A DNA stretch of 64,000 nt from Paenibacillus sp. 37 (GTDB taxonomy: Bacteria; Bacillota; Bacilli; Paenibacillales; Paenibacillaceae). Below, piece by piece: positions 25,179 through 34,626 of this stretch. A program made the position numbers and the translations under genes. The notes under the pieces were generated by a model that was not told the DNA's origin, searched no databases, and saw only the letters and a program-made list of their open reading frames with translations. Location: positions 479,321-543,320 of the forward strand of contig NZ_CP043762.1 of NCBI RefSeq assembly GCF_008386395.1, written 5' to 3'. How positions within the stretch are numbered: the stretch's first letter is position 1; each line of letters opens with the position of its first letter.

Positions 25179-25380
25179 CGAAAATCCTCCTTTAAATTTA
25201 TCAAGTTATTTGAGCTCTGTAATTTACCGATTTGAATCAAAGTACCACTTGCTCACTCATAATAATCTAATCGGTTTATATTATCATTTTACCGTCTAAT
25301 AAAAAATCATTACATTAATTAAAAAAGGAAAACAGCCAAATTACTTTATTTTCTAAAGAAAGTAGAACGATATAATTGAT

Positions 25381-27894
25381 TCATGTAAGATAATTCTTTA
25401 TATATTTTCCAGTAACACTGGATTTTGTTCTGCAAATTTGTTCTACAGAACCATTTGCCATTAATTGACCTCCATAGCGTCCCCCATTTGGCCCCATATC
25501 AACAATATAGTCAGCATTAGCGATCACATCTAAGTCATGCTCAATTACAATTACTGTTGCTTTACTTTGCACCAATTTATCTAATACACCCACTAATGTA
25601 GCAACATCTCGAGGATGCAATCCAATACTTGGTTCATCAAAGATAAATAAGTAGTTTGCTTGTTTTTTCTCTAAATAGTAAGTCAGCTTTAATCGTTGTG
25701 CTTCTCCACCAGAAAGTGCTGGCGTGCTTTCGCCTAGATGTAGATAACCAAGACCTAGTTCATTTAAAACTTTCAATGTTTTAGAGATGCTGGATTGGTT
25801 TTTAAAGAAAGATTGTGCTTCTGCAACCGTCAATTCCAGTACTTCCGCAATATTCTTTCCTTGCAAAGTAACATCTAATATCTCATCTCTATATCGCTTG
25901 CCCTGACATTGTGGACAGACTTCAACAATATCTGGTAAGTACTGAATATCTAGATTTACACTCCCTGTACCCTCACAATAAGTGCAAGCTCCTGAATTGT
26001 TATTATAGGAAAAATCAGTTGCCTTGAATGCATGTGTCTGATCCGCTTCCGTTTCAAAGAGTTTGCGCAGCTTGTCCATAATTTTAGAGTAAGTGGCTAC
26101 TGTAGAACGAATATTTTTCCCAATCGGATTTGAGTCAATTTCTACGACTTGCTTGATCTTTCCTTCGCCTGTTAATGCAACATGGTCGGGAAGTTTCTCC
26201 TTTGCCAATCTGGCTTTCATAGCGGGGACGAGACTATCTAATACTAATGTGGTCTTCCCTGATCCTGAAATCCCTGTCACAACATTGAGACCATTCAACA
26301 CAAACTCCGCACGAACTTCATGGATGTTGTTTTTACCTTGAACTGTAACTATTATCTTATCCAGCTGATTAGCATCTTGAATGTTACGAACAACAACCTC
26401 TGCTGATTTATTTAAATAAGCAGCAATAACCGACTGATCATTAGTAGATAGTTCACCTGGAGTTCCTGCACCGATAACTTCTCCACCATCTTCACCAGAT
26501 AAAGGTCCTATTTCAATCAAATAGTCCGCTGCTTCTAAAATGGCCACATCATGATCAACGACGAGAACTGAATTACCTTGTTTAATAATCTGCCGAATAA
26601 TCTGTATTAAAGCTTTTACATTTTCTGCATGGAGACCAACACTTGGTTCGTCCAAAACATATAAAATCCCTGTCATTTGATTGCGAATCGTACGAGCTAG
26701 TTGAATTCTCTGCAATTCTCCTGTTGAGAGGCCATTCCCTGCTCTATCTAAAGTTAAATAATCCAGACCTAGCGCGACAATTGGATCTATTAGTTCTTTC
26801 AACTCTTTTGAAAGTTGTCCAGCCATATTTTTCATCTCGGCAGGTACCCAGCTAACTAATTTATCTGAAAACTCTTCTAGCTGTAATAAATCATATTGGC
26901 TGACTTCTGCAATGTTTTTGCCCATAATAAGCGTCGAGAATAGTTCGGGATTATAGCGAGTTCCATGACATCTGGAACAACACCCTACATCATAAAACCG
27001 ATTTAATCGCTCGATGGTATTATCATTTTTGGCAGTATTAAAGCTGTTTTCTACTGCTACAAAAGCATTTTCGTACTTGGCATTAAGTTCAAAAGATTTC
27101 CCAGTTGAAGTTGGAACCACAATGACTCGCTTTACTTCTGGTCCATGAAGTACAATTTCTTTTTCTTTATCCGTTAGTTCTTTAAAGGGAAGATCTAAGC
27201 GAACACCTTGCTGTTCCGCTAGTAAATGCATATGCGTTCTGCCCGGTAATCGCCAGGATGCCACGGCACCTTCTTTAATAGTTAAATCAGGATTTGGAAT
27301 AATCTTCTTCAACTGAATTTCTCTTGCTTCTCCCGTTCCTTGACAAGTTGAACAAGCTCCATCTGAATTGAATGCAAAGCTTTCTGCACCATAGACCATG
27401 AAAGGGACTTGGCACGTAGGACAGTTAATAATCCCCATTCTTTCGTCTGTACCCATGAAATCCATGACTTCTGCTACTCGAAGTGTCGGCTCTAGACGAT
27501 GCCCATTTGGACAAACATGAGAACCTAAACGTGAAAAAATCAACCGTAAAATGTTCAAGGTTTCGGTTAGAGTTCCCACTGTTGAGCGAATCCCGGGTGT
27601 GTCTGGTCGTTGGCGTAAGGCAATCGTTGAAGGGAGATTTTTAATTGCTTTCACATCTGAACGTCCCACCTGCTTAATACGGCGCCGTGTGTACGTGGCC
27701 AAGGCATTTAAGTATCGTCTTGTTCCTTCAGCATAGATCGTGTCCATCGCTAAAGACGATTTGCCTGAACCTGATACTCCAGTAATTGCAACTAAACGAT
27801 TCAAAGGAATATCAATATTAATATTTTTCAAGTTATTCGCATTTGCTCCCTGTACATTGATATGCGTTGGAATATAGTTCATTTCATCCTGCAT
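25381..27894 (-). CDS. UvrA2-like DNA damage ATPase lacking the UvrB-binding domain
   Basis: 837 aa against about 940-950 for UvrA. Both ABC modules are intact: Walker A GVSGSGKSS and GISGSGKTT, signatures GLSTGELQRIQLA and LSGGEAQRLKL, Walker B LDEPSVGLH and FDEPSIGLH. Zinc knuckles CPTC/CSTCQGTG and CTYCEGTG/CPQCQGKRY are present. The about 120-residue UvrB-interaction domain normally between the first zinc pair and its partner is absent (CPNGHRLEPT is followed at once by the second half). This defines class II UvrA2 proteins, often linked to resistance to DNA-binding drugs rather than canonical excision repair. AGGAGG precedes the ATG. Likely partner genes are the Lrp regulator upstream and MBL hydrolase downstream. 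Confidence 0.9.
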   Translation of the reverse strand: MQDEMNYIPTHINVQGANANNLKNINIDIPLNRLVAITGVSGSGKSSLAMDTIYAEGTRRYLNALATYTRRRIKQVGRSDVKAIKNLPSTIALRQRPDTPGIRSTVGTLTETLNILRLIFSRLGSHVCPNGHRLEPTLRVAEVMDFMGTDERMGIINCPTCQVPFMVYGAESFAFNSDGACSTCQGTGEAREIQLKKIIPNPDLTIKEGAVASWRLPGRTHMHLLAEQQGVRLDLPFKELTDKEKEIVLHGPEVKRVIVVPTSTGKSFELNAKYENAFVAVENSFNTAKNDNTIERLNRFYDVGCCSRCHGTRYNPELFSTLIMGKNIAEVSQYDLLQLEEFSDKLVSWVPAEMKNMAGQLSKELKELIDPIVALGLDYLTLDRAGNGLSTGELQRIQLARTIRNQMTGILYVLDEPSVGLHAENVKALIQIIRQIIKQGNSVLVVDHDVAILEAADYLIEIGPLSGEDGGEVIGAGTPGELSTNDQSVIAAYLNKSAEVVVRNIQDANQLDKIIVTVQGKNNIHEVRAEFVLNGLNVVTGISGSGKTTLVLDSLVPAMKARLAKEKLPDHVALTGEGKIKQVVEIDSNPIGKNIRSTVATYSKIMDKLRKLFETEADQTHAFKATDFSYNNNSGACTYCEGTGSVNLDIQYLPDIVEVCPQCQGKRYRDEILDVTLQGKNIAEVLELTVAEAQSFFKNQSSISKTLKVLNELGLGYLHLGESTPALSGGEAQRLKLTYYLEKKQANYLFIFDEPSIGLHPRDVATLVGVLDKLVQSKATVIVIEHDLDVIANADYIVDMGPNGGRYGGQLMANGSVEQICRTKSSVTGKYIKNYLT

Positions 27895-27965
27895 TGTTAT
27901 AACCTCCTATCAGCTCTTTTTTTGTAAATTATTTTGTATCACATTAAATTCGTTGTTTAATTGGA

Positions 27966-28379
27966 TTAAATTAGCTCAGAGATAATGTGTAGGACTTTGT
28001 AATTTGCATATTCATTTAACAGTTCCAAAAAGTTATTCAACTCATCATTAGAAGGAAATCCACCTTGGATCATATAATTCATTTGTCCAGAAATTCTATA
28101 ATGGTGGAGAATAAATTGTTGTTTGGATTGAATAAACTCTAAATATCTTTTATGACTAAGATGCGTCATTTCAGTCTCGATAAACACCTGATGAGTATAC
28201 CCAAGCTTAGACGGATCAACTTCAATTGTATATTTTTTTATAACGTTTTTATCCTCCATTTGTTTAATTCTTGCAGAAACCGATGGGGGTGTCATATGAA
28301 CCAATTGGGCTAACTTATTTTCACGAATTCTGGAATTTTTTTTCAGCTGTTTTAATATCTCAATATCCGTATTATCCAT
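27966..28379 (-). CDS. Lrp/AsnC-family regulator
   Basis: 137 aa from ATG 28379, with AAGGAG 10 nt before it; a GTG at 28391 overlaps the ribosome site and is less likely. N-terminal HTH (TDIEILKQLKKNSR, RENKLAQLVHMTPPSVSARIKQME) and a C-terminal RAM-like effector domain (VFIETEMTHLSHKRYLEFI, ISGQMNYMIQGGF). It precedes the UvrA2-like gene on the same strand, with a 70-bp gap, and is divergent from a broken VOC gene. A related but frameshifted Lrp gene lies at 54148-54568. Confidence 0.88.
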   Translation of the reverse strand: MDNTDIEILKQLKKNSRIRENKLAQLVHMTPPSVSARIKQMEDKNVIKKYTIEVDPSKLGYTHQVFIETEMTHLSHKRYLEFIQSKQQFILHHYRISGQMNYMIQGGFPSNDELNNFLELLNEYANYKVLHIISELI

Positions 28380-28523
28380 TAAGTTATACACTCCTTATTA
28401 TTTAAAAGAAAAGATGGGATATACCAAATTTTTTAAATTACTATATACAAATTTACAAGTACAGTATACACATACCACGTTAGCAGATGGTAAACTATAA
28501 TTTTTATTAAAGGAGAATATGAC

Positions 28524-28767
28524 ATGGACAAACCACAATTTAATCACGTTGCGTGGTTCGAAATTGGAGCAAACCAACCCAAAGAGGTAAAAGATTTTTA
28601 CAGCTAGATGTTTGGTTGGAAGTTTAAAGCAACAATGATCTGCCTGGTGTGAATTATGATGCAGTGCTTCAAGGAAATGGAGAAATGCCAACAGGCGGTA
28701 TTCTGCACACTGCAAACAAGCTTGAAGAATACTCAACATTTTATGTGATAGTAGAGGTTCAAGAATT
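28524..28767 (+). pseudogene. VOC/glyoxalase-fold protein, broken
   Basis: ATG 28524 with an AAAGGAGA site starts MDKPQFNHVAWFEIGANQPK, then VKDFYS, a TAG, MFGWKF and a frameshift; the other frame resumes as PGVNYDAVLQGNGEMPTGGI. This is the start of a vicinal-oxygen-chelate (glyoxalase-like) protein. It loses homology after about 80 codons. 28768-28976 shows no recognisable gene. Confidence 0.7.
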
Positions 28768-28976
28768 TTTGATAAGTATGGGCTTCTTCATCAGCCTTAG
28801 CAAGCGTATAAGTTGCCTTTCTATAAATTAATTGCATCAGTTTGAGCATAGCACTCATTACAAGCGCACTCACCGAGACGCCAAACTCTTACTTTATCGA
28901 TTCATCGACAAGGTCAAAGTATAGGGGGCTTCAAAGCCGACATCGACTGGCTGTTGACGTTGTCCTTCAGTGGAAG

Positions 28977-29624
28977 AATGAATTATGATTTGATGCATAG
29001 TACGTGAAAGGGTTAAATTCGTCCCATAATTGTAAAGCATCGGTTGCAGAAATCAGGACCGGATTTTCTCCACCTGAGGGATCCGTTTCAAGCTGAAAAG
29101 GAATTATCCCGCCATCGTACAGCTTCTGGCCGACAGAAACCTGAACCTGGATGGATACCGTCCTAATCAGGGATGGCCCCAAGGAGAACGTTCCAGTTCG
29201 TTCTGGGTTTGATCCGTTGCCATATGCGAATTGCGGATGCTTCTCCAGCCCATAACTCCGGAGCTGTTATCCTCGATAACAGAGAGAATATGCAGCCCCG
29301 GCTCAAGGTAACCGCTCACATCATACAGCTCTGCGGTGTCGATAACGTGTTGCAAGATCCTACCTGTACCCCGTCGATCCACAGCTCCGTTTCCCGCGTC
29401 CGTTCCATTGTGAAGAAAAGTAATTTGCCCTGCCATTCCTCCGGAATAATGACTTGGTGTTCAAATCGGGCACGTCCCTCATACGCATGCTTCCGGGTCA
29501 GATGATCAGAGGAAACCTCCGGCTTCGATCCCAGAACATGCTCGTCGGGTGTTCCGGGTAATGCGATGGTCTTGGACACTAATTTTCCCGGATCAGTCCA
29601 GAGACATGGTTTGTCTGCTGCCAT
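28977..29624 (-). pseudogene. GH2-like glycoside hydrolase, N-terminal relic
   Basis: Three frames carry consecutive pieces of a family 2 sugar-binding domain: HAYEGRARFEHQVIIPEEWQ and TRETELWIDGVQVG; then DVSGYLEPGLHILSVI and IRNSHMATDQTQ; then TVSIQVQVSVG to FNPFTYYAS. The order and content are those of beta-galactosidase-like enzymes. Two frameshifts and loss of the catalytic barrel make it inactive. It follows an ABC sugar permease relic on the same strand, so this is the ruin of a sugar-utilisation operon. Confidence 0.7.
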
Positions 29625-29659
29625 TCTCCATTGGTCTCATCCTTTCAATCCCGTTGTGC

Positions 29660-30037
29660 TAATACCTTCTACAGTGTACCGCAGGTTTTAAAGATGATGA
29701 GAATAGGCGGAATCAGCGACAGCGTAGCCATCGCAAACATGGCGGACCAAGCTGTACCTGAGCTCGGGTCTGCGAACAGACTGAGGGCGACGCTGATGGT
29801 GTACAGCAGCGGTTTCCCTAAATAAATCAGCGGCCCCGAAGAAATTGTCCCAGGACCAATAAAATTCAAATATGGCCGCTGTCACTAACGCCGGTGTAAT
29901 GAGCGGCATAATGACACGCGCGAAAATACCGAACCGGCTGCAGCCGTCAATCTTGGCAGCCTCATCCAATTCGTAAGGAATGGTGCGGATGAATTGCAGC
30001 GGCAAAAAGATAAAAAAGGCAGAACCGAAAAGGGCCG
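29660..30037 (-). pseudogene. Carbohydrate ABC transporter permease (MalG-like) relic
   Basis: The frame from about 30037 reads [20 protein letters not shown], the EAA motif [15 protein letters not shown] and [10 protein letters not shown]. It then shifts to [39 protein letters not shown]. These are the EAA loop and final helices of CUT1-type permeases. The N-terminal half is missing; the 5' break at about 30037 joins a GntR fragment in opposite orientation. The GH2 relic begins just downstream. Confidence 0.8.
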
Positions 30038-30325
30038 GAACCAATCAGTTGGCCGAGCAATTGTCGATTAACCGGAACACTATTCAAAGCGTATATGCAC
30101 AATTGAAAGAAGAAGGACTTCTGCTGATGCAAAAGGGGCGGGGAACGCAAGTTGCCGACGAAGAACAAATCCAGCGCTTTAAAGCTAACAATCCTCATTT
30201 TTCCTTTGTGGAGCAAATGATTGACGACAATTAGAACCTTCATTGATGATGCCCAAAAAACAGTCATTTCCGTCGGCGCTACCAATGACGTCTCATCACT
30301 GTTTAGCATGATAAGACAGCCGTGA
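30038..30325 (+). pseudogene. GntR-family regulator, fragment
   Basis: The frame from 30038 reads [20 protein letters not shown] and EGLLLMQKGRGTQVADEE, the second half of a GntR HTH (YtrA/MocR type), up to a stop at 30232-30234. A shifted frame continues DAQKTVISVGATNDVSSLF to 30325. The first helices of the HTH are missing and are replaced by the permease relic. Confidence 0.75.
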
Positions 30326-30433
30326 CTAGATCTGAATTAATTGACAGCAAGTAAGGGAATCCGAGACTAGTATTAGAACAATTCGACGTGCTCATGCAGT
30401 CTAACTGCTCTAATTTCAGCCAAAGCACAAATA

Positions 30434-30453
30434 ACCACTACTCTCGTAGTGGT
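30434..30453. terminator. Hairpin between GntR relic and NmrA gene
   Basis: ACCACTAC (30434-30441) and GTAGTGGT (30446-30453) pair perfectly around TCTC, with T-rich flanks on both sides. It lies 110 bp after the NmrA stop on the minus strand and can act in both directions. Confidence 0.6.
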
Positions 30454-30562
30454 CATTGTTAAGTTATAGCTCACTTGCTGATCTCGGCAATCGTCTGTCT
30501 CCCTCCCGGTATAAACTGAACTTGCTTTTCTCTGCGAATGGATCGCTCCGAATCCTATGTTG

Positions 30563-31462
30563 TTATAGTGCGAAAAATCCATTCTGTACAGCTTGTTTCA
30601 CCCACTCTTGGAGTGGAGTGCCCGGTGTAGCAGAACGCAACTCGTCGCTGACCTGGTCTGGCTTGGGAAGTAATTGAAAATGAGAATTTAATCCAAGCCA
30701 TTTGTAGGAGTCGGCGAGGCCTTTTGCTGTTTCCTTGCCTAGCATTGGAGATAATGCTTCTTCGAACGCTTCCACGGGGAGAGAATAAAACTGTATTTTT
30801 CGATTTAATGTGGCGCTAAATTGCTCTGCCAGCTGATTTCCAGTTAGCGCCTCAGGTCCTACGATAGGCAATGTCTCCCCTGCCAGTTCTGGGTGGTTAA
30901 GTGCATATACGCTGTAAGCGGCTGCATCTTCCATACTAATCCATGCGACTGCAGAATCAGCAGGTACAGGGTAAGCCAGTGTTTGGTTGTCTACAACGCC
31001 GGGAATAAGGAAGTTTTCCATATAAAATGTAGGTTGTAGGATAATAGTCGGAATGCCACTTTGCTTCACATAAGCGATCAATTCTCTCTTAATATCATAA
31101 GCAGCAACACCTGTAACATCATCTGTAAAGAAACCGCTGGTATTAAAAACAAGGAGTTTAACATTGGCTTTTTTGGCAGCATCGACGGTATTACGGATGA
31201 ATTGTCGATTACGCTCCAAGTCGTAGTCCACCGGCAGCACCAGGAATACTTTGTTGATACCGTGATGAGCAGGAGTTAGGCTGCTAGCATCTGTTAGATC
31301 GCCAACAAAGGCAGTAATGCCCTGCTCTTGAAGCTGAGCGGCCTTGTCCGAATTTCTTACGATTGTATGAACGGCGTGTCCTTCTTTCAGAAGCTTGCTG
31401 GCGACTGCTCCTCCTTGTACGCCGCCTGCTCCATATACTAATATCTTATCCTTAGTTGTCAT
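30563..31462 (-). CDS. NmrA-like NAD(P)-binding oxidoreductase
   Basis: 299 aa. N-terminal Rossmann motif VYGAGGVQGGAVASKLL (about 9-25), then FVGDLTDASSL and VFLVLPVDYD, and a catalytic-type region ending in NHPELAGETLPIVGPEALTG, all typical of NmrA/quinone-reductase-like atypical SDRs. It is cytosolic. The gene is divergent from an HxlR regulator with an N-terminal cysteine, a common pairing for quinone- or aldehyde-responsive NAD(P)H oxidoreductases. A perfect palindrome (31564-31579) lies in the shared region. True substrate unknown. Confidence 0.85.
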   Translation of the reverse strand: MTTKDKILVYGAGGVQGGAVASKLLKEGHAVHTIVRNSDKAAQLQEQGITAFVGDLTDASSLTPAHHGINKVFLVLPVDYDLERNRQFIRNTVDAAKKANVKLLVFNTSGFFTDDVTGVAAYDIKRELIAYVKQSGIPTIILQPTFYMENFLIPGVVDNQTLAYPVPADSAVAWISMEDAAAYSVYALNHPELAGETLPIVGPEALTGNQLAEQFSATLNRKIQFYSLPVEAFEEALSPMLGKETAKGLADSYKWLGLNSHFQLLPKPDQVSDELRSATPGTPLQEWVKQAVQNGFFAL

Positions 31463-31563
31463 TTATTCATCATCCTTCCGTTTACTAAAAGTAATTTAGT
31501 GACTATAGTTAAATAATATAGGTTTAAATTCAATAATGTAAGTACGCACATGAAGGATATATA

Positions 31564-31579
31564 GTATCCTTAAGGATAC
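31564..31579. promoter_or_regulatory. HxlR operator, perfect palindrome
   Basis: GTATCCTTAAGGATAC is a perfect 16-bp palindrome 20-35 bp upstream of the hxlR-type gene and about 100 bp from the NmrA start. Its TATCC/GGATA core is shared with the inverted repeats at 62408-62425 and 63340-63357 near the other HxlR gene. Confidence 0.7.
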
Positions 31580-31599
31580 CTAAAAAGGAGAGAATCAGA

Positions 31600-31941
31600 G
31601 TGGATAATCAAGACTCACATTGCTCGCAATGCCCGGTTGAATTTACAGTCAATATGATTGGGGGCAAGTATAAGCTGCTTATTCTGCACAACCTTTCGCT
31701 TCTCGGCGTAAGACGGTTTAATGAATTAAGAAAAGGATTTCCCAATATTACGCAGCGTACACTCACTCGCCAGCTGCGTGAGCTCGAAAACGATGGGCTG
31801 ATTAACCGACAAGTGTATTCTGAAATTCCACCCAAGGTAGAGTATTCTTTGTCAGAGACCGGGAAGAGCCTTCATTCTATACTTTATCAGATAGAGGAAT
31901 GGGGCTTAAATTATATCGCAAATAATCCAAAAAATTCATAG
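31600..31941 (+). CDS. HxlR-family regulator with conserved N-terminal cysteine
   Basis: 113 aa from GTG 31600, with AAGGAG 9 nt upstream. The HxlR winged helix is complete: CPVEFTVNMIGGKYKLLILH, RRFNELRKGFPNITQRTLTR, QLRELENDGLINR and EIPPKVEYSLSETG. C11 in QCPVEFT corresponds to the redox-sensing cysteine of YodB/HypR-type proteins, so it probably senses electrophiles or oxidants and controls the divergent NmrA oxidoreductase and itself. Confidence 0.9.
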   Translation: MDNQDSHCSQCPVEFTVNMIGGKYKLLILHNLSLLGVRRFNELRKGFPNITQRTLTRQLRELENDGLINRQVYSEIPPKVEYSLSETGKSLHSILYQIEEWGLNYIANNPKNS

Positions 31942-31992
31942 GCCATGGCAAGTATGTCTCAGTTCACATCATACCCATGGTCTGTATTTCCT

Positions 31993-32769
31993 TTAAAAAA
32001 ATAGAGAATTCGAGTCTGATTGCACTTTCCGGTCTCTGAACTGTCCCGGAGTTTCATTATTAAATTTGCGAAACACTTTATAAAAAGTCCGCTGGTTCTC
32101 ATACCCTACCATTCTGGCTATCGTATCCAGAGACAAATTCTTCATGCTAGCCATCATATCCTTAGCCTTACCTATCCTTACCTGGTTTATATATTGCACG
32201 AAAGTATTTCCGGTTTCCCGCTTAAAGATCTGTCCAAGGTACACTGGATGCAAATTCAGGTATTCCGCCGCATCAGATAAAGAAATATCCTTCATGTAAC
32301 TTTGCTCTATATAGGCTTTTAGCAGTTTAATATGTTCGTTCTGCGAGGTACCCATTTCTTCAGGAGAATTGCCAGACACTTCCAAAATTTCACGTTCTTG
32401 AATCAGTTCACATGCTGTTCTTCTTAGAACCTCAGCTAACTCCACCTGGTTAATTGGCTTAAGTAAATACTCTATCACCTGCAATTTAACAGCTGTGCGT
32501 GCATAGTCGAATACATCGTGCCCAGTTAGGATAATGAAGCGCTTTATATCTTTTTGCTGCGCTCGCCGAATCAGCTCCAGACCGTCTATCTCTGGCATAT
32601 GGATATCCGTAATGATTAAATCCGGACGGACAAGTTCTATTCGTTCCAGCGCTTCGATGCTATCACGAGCCGTTATGATTTGCCTGAACGCTGTCTTTTC
32701 TTCCTCAATCATGTCTCGCAGACCTTCCAGAATTATTGGCTCATCATCCACAATCAGTAGTTTGAGCAT
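31993..32769 (-). CDS. YesN-type response regulator with AraC DNA-binding domain
   Basis: 258 aa. Receiver domain with D8/D9 and phosphoacceptor D55 (LIITDIHMPEIDGLEL), lysine in LLKPINQ, and a C-terminal pair of AraC HTH motifs (LSDAAEYLNLHPVYLGQIFK; TIARMVGYENQRTFYKVFRK). GGAGGA precedes ATG 32769, which overlaps the kinase gene by 26 nt. Together with the kinase it should activate the adjacent Lpl-type transporter and GH95 genes. Confidence 0.92.
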   Translation of the reverse strand: MLKLLIVDDEPIILEGLRDMIEEEKTAFRQIITARDSIEALERIELVRPDLIITDIHMPEIDGLELIRRAQQKDIKRFIILTGHDVFDYARTAVKLQVIEYLLKPINQVELAEVLRRTACELIQEREILEVSGNSPEEMGTSQNEHIKLLKAYIEQSYMKDISLSDAAEYLNLHPVYLGQIFKRETGNTFVQYINQVRIGKAKDMMASMKNLSLDTIARMVGYENQRTFYKVFRKFNNETPGQFRDRKVQSDSNSLFF

Positions 32770-34510
32770 TGGAGTATTCCTCCTTCAGCAGCAGTTTAAG
32801 GCAACAAACCGTCTCTTTGCCGGGAGTACTTATTATTCCAAGCGATGATTCTTTACCGTAATATGCTTTGACCCGTTCAGCCACATTACTAAGCCCGATG
32901 CCTGTCGTCTTATGCTGCGATTCATGCTTGGTGATACTGCCCTCCAGCAGCCGCTGAAGAAACTTTATCTGCTGCTCCGATATCCCGGAACCGTTGTCGG
33001 CTACCTCAATCCACACATATCCATGTTTTCTTTCTATCCGCAACGTAATCCGCTTGCTGCCCCTGTTCCTGGACAAACCATGGATCATACTGTTCTCCAC
33101 CAGCGGCTGCAGGATAAATCTGGGACAAGGCAACGATAATAGCGTTTCCTCTACCTGGAGCTCCACCTCAAGGTCACTCATACGGATTTGATGTATTGCG
33201 ATATAGGTGCTTACATGATCTAGCTCATCTCGAAGCGTCGTATGTTCCGACTTTGACAGACTGTAGCGGAACAAATTACCGAGAGAAAGAGCCATCTCTG
33301 CTACTTTATAATCCTTATTTGATCTGGCAAGCATTCGCATCGTTTCTAGGGTATTATATAGAAAATGGGGTTGAATTTGTGCCTGCAGCATTTTGAAATC
33401 TGCTTCTTTCTTAAGCATCTCCACCTTTTGAACATGGTTTACTAATTCATCCATGCGGCTGATCATTTCATTATAGTTCGTGATTAGGAAGCCGATTTCG
33501 TCTTTCCCAGCTTTCCCCTTAACGGGGTTGTTCAGGAACTCTGGCTCCACTCTGCGCATATGACGCGAGAGCCGGACGATTCGTTTGGTTAGCGAAGAGA
33601 CGATCCAAAAGTACAGAGCGGACAGCAAGGCGAGCAGCGCCAAACCGCAAGCTACCCATAACTGCTTTACCCTCAGGAATTCAAATAAAGCTGCCCGTTT
33701 ATTCACCTCGATAATCGTTAGCCCCAGCTTTGGAATATGAACAGAATTAATCAACAGTCGATCATGGTCGGCAAGAAATCCTCCCAAGGATTCATTACCA
33801 AACAGCTGGATAATGGAGCGTATTTGCTCATCTGACAGCTTCGTATTCGTGACATAGCTAACCATCTTTCCTTGACGATCAAGCACCATTATTGCATTAT
33901 CCGGATGTACTTGAGTCAAGGCCGACACGAATTGATCTAACATTGCAGGGTCAACACTTATCTGAATAATACCTAGATCAGTAATATAGGAATTACTGTA
34001 CAGCTTCTGGAAATAACTCAGTGCCGGAGCGGCAGGATCGAAAGATTGCTTCCATAGTCCCTGGGCTGGACGCAACTCTCCAATTTCATCAGGAGTTAGG
34101 AATCTCCCTATATCACGATAGTTCTGAAAACCGGGAGCCTCCAATAGCCGTTTCTGATACTTGGGATAAACTGTAAGATTTTGCACTAAAGGATCTGCCA
34201 GATAAGCAAACGAAAATGCTGGATTAATTTCTTTTAAATACGAGTAGATTAAATCACGGTCATCCACAAACCCTCCTTGCAAAAAGTCAATTAAAGCTGC
34301 ATTGTTTTGATAAACCGAAGTAAGTGATTCCAGCTTAGCCAGGCTTGAATCCAGATTGGATGCAGTCTGCTCCAAATTTTGCTGGTTTGCAAGTTGATAT
34401 TGAGTGAGCATTTTGTCATACAGCTGAATATAGGAGAACAGAGCGAAGAACAGAAATGGAAGCACAATGAGGAGAATGTAACCCAAGTACATTTTTGTAC
34501 GTATACGCAT
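32744..34510 (-). CDS. YesM-type sensor histidine kinase
   Basis: 588 aa. Membrane helices at about 8-28 and 280-305 enclose a long extracellular Cache-like sensor, as usual in the family. HAMP follows (LSRHMRRVEPEFL), then the His_kinase motif MLQAQIQPHFLYNTLETMR with the phosphoacceptor H, and HATPase blocks (PRFILQPLVENSMIHG, VADNGSGIS, TGIGLSNVAERV). GGGGAG lies upstream of ATG 34510. It senses extracellular sugar, probably through the solute-binding protein encoded just upstream. Confidence 0.93.
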   Translation of the reverse strand: MRIRTKMYLGYILLIVLPFLFFALFSYIQLYDKMLTQYQLANQQNLEQTASNLDSSLAKLESLTSVYQNNAALIDFLQGGFVDDRDLIYSYLKEINPAFSFAYLADPLVQNLTVYPKYQKRLLEAPGFQNYRDIGRFLTPDEIGELRPAQGLWKQSFDPAAPALSYFQKLYSNSYITDLGIIQISVDPAMLDQFVSALTQVHPDNAIMVLDRQGKMVSYVTNTKLSDEQIRSIIQLFGNESLGGFLADHDRLLINSVHIPKLGLTIIEVNKRAALFEFLRVKQLWVACGLALLALLSALYFWIVSSLTKRIVRLSRHMRRVEPEFLNNPVKGKAGKDEIGFLITNYNEMISRMDELVNHVQKVEMLKKEADFKMLQAQIQPHFLYNTLETMRMLARSNKDYKVAEMALSLGNLFRYSLSKSEHTTLRDELDHVSTYIAIHQIRMSDLEVELQVEETLLSLPCPRFILQPLVENSMIHGLSRNRGSKRITLRIERKHGYVWIEVADNGSGISEQQIKFLQRLLEGSITKHESQHKTTGIGLSNVAERVKAYYGKESSLGIISTPGKETVCCLKLLLKEEYSNAQTTDCG

Positions 34511-34556
34511 ATTACATATCTCCCCGCTGTCTAATATGGTATTTTAACGTTGGTGA

Positions 34557-34601
34557 GCTCATACAGGATGCGGGCTTCTTGAGCCTGCATCCTGTATGAG
34601 C
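34557..34601 (-). terminator. Large hairpin between solute-binding protein and kinase genes
   Basis: GCTCATACAGGATGC (34557-34571) pairs perfectly over 15 bp with GCATCCTGTATGAGC (34587-34601). No T run follows on the minus strand, so it more likely stabilises the upstream transporter mRNA or partly terminates it, lowering kinase expression. Confidence 0.65.
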
Positions 34602-34626
34602 GGTATAGTGCCTGTATGTTTGCTTG

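Noticed and set aside
28840-28960. Short frame reading HRDAKLLLYRFIDKVKV as a transposase piece
   Set aside because: Too short and no diagnostic catalytic motif; could not be assigned.
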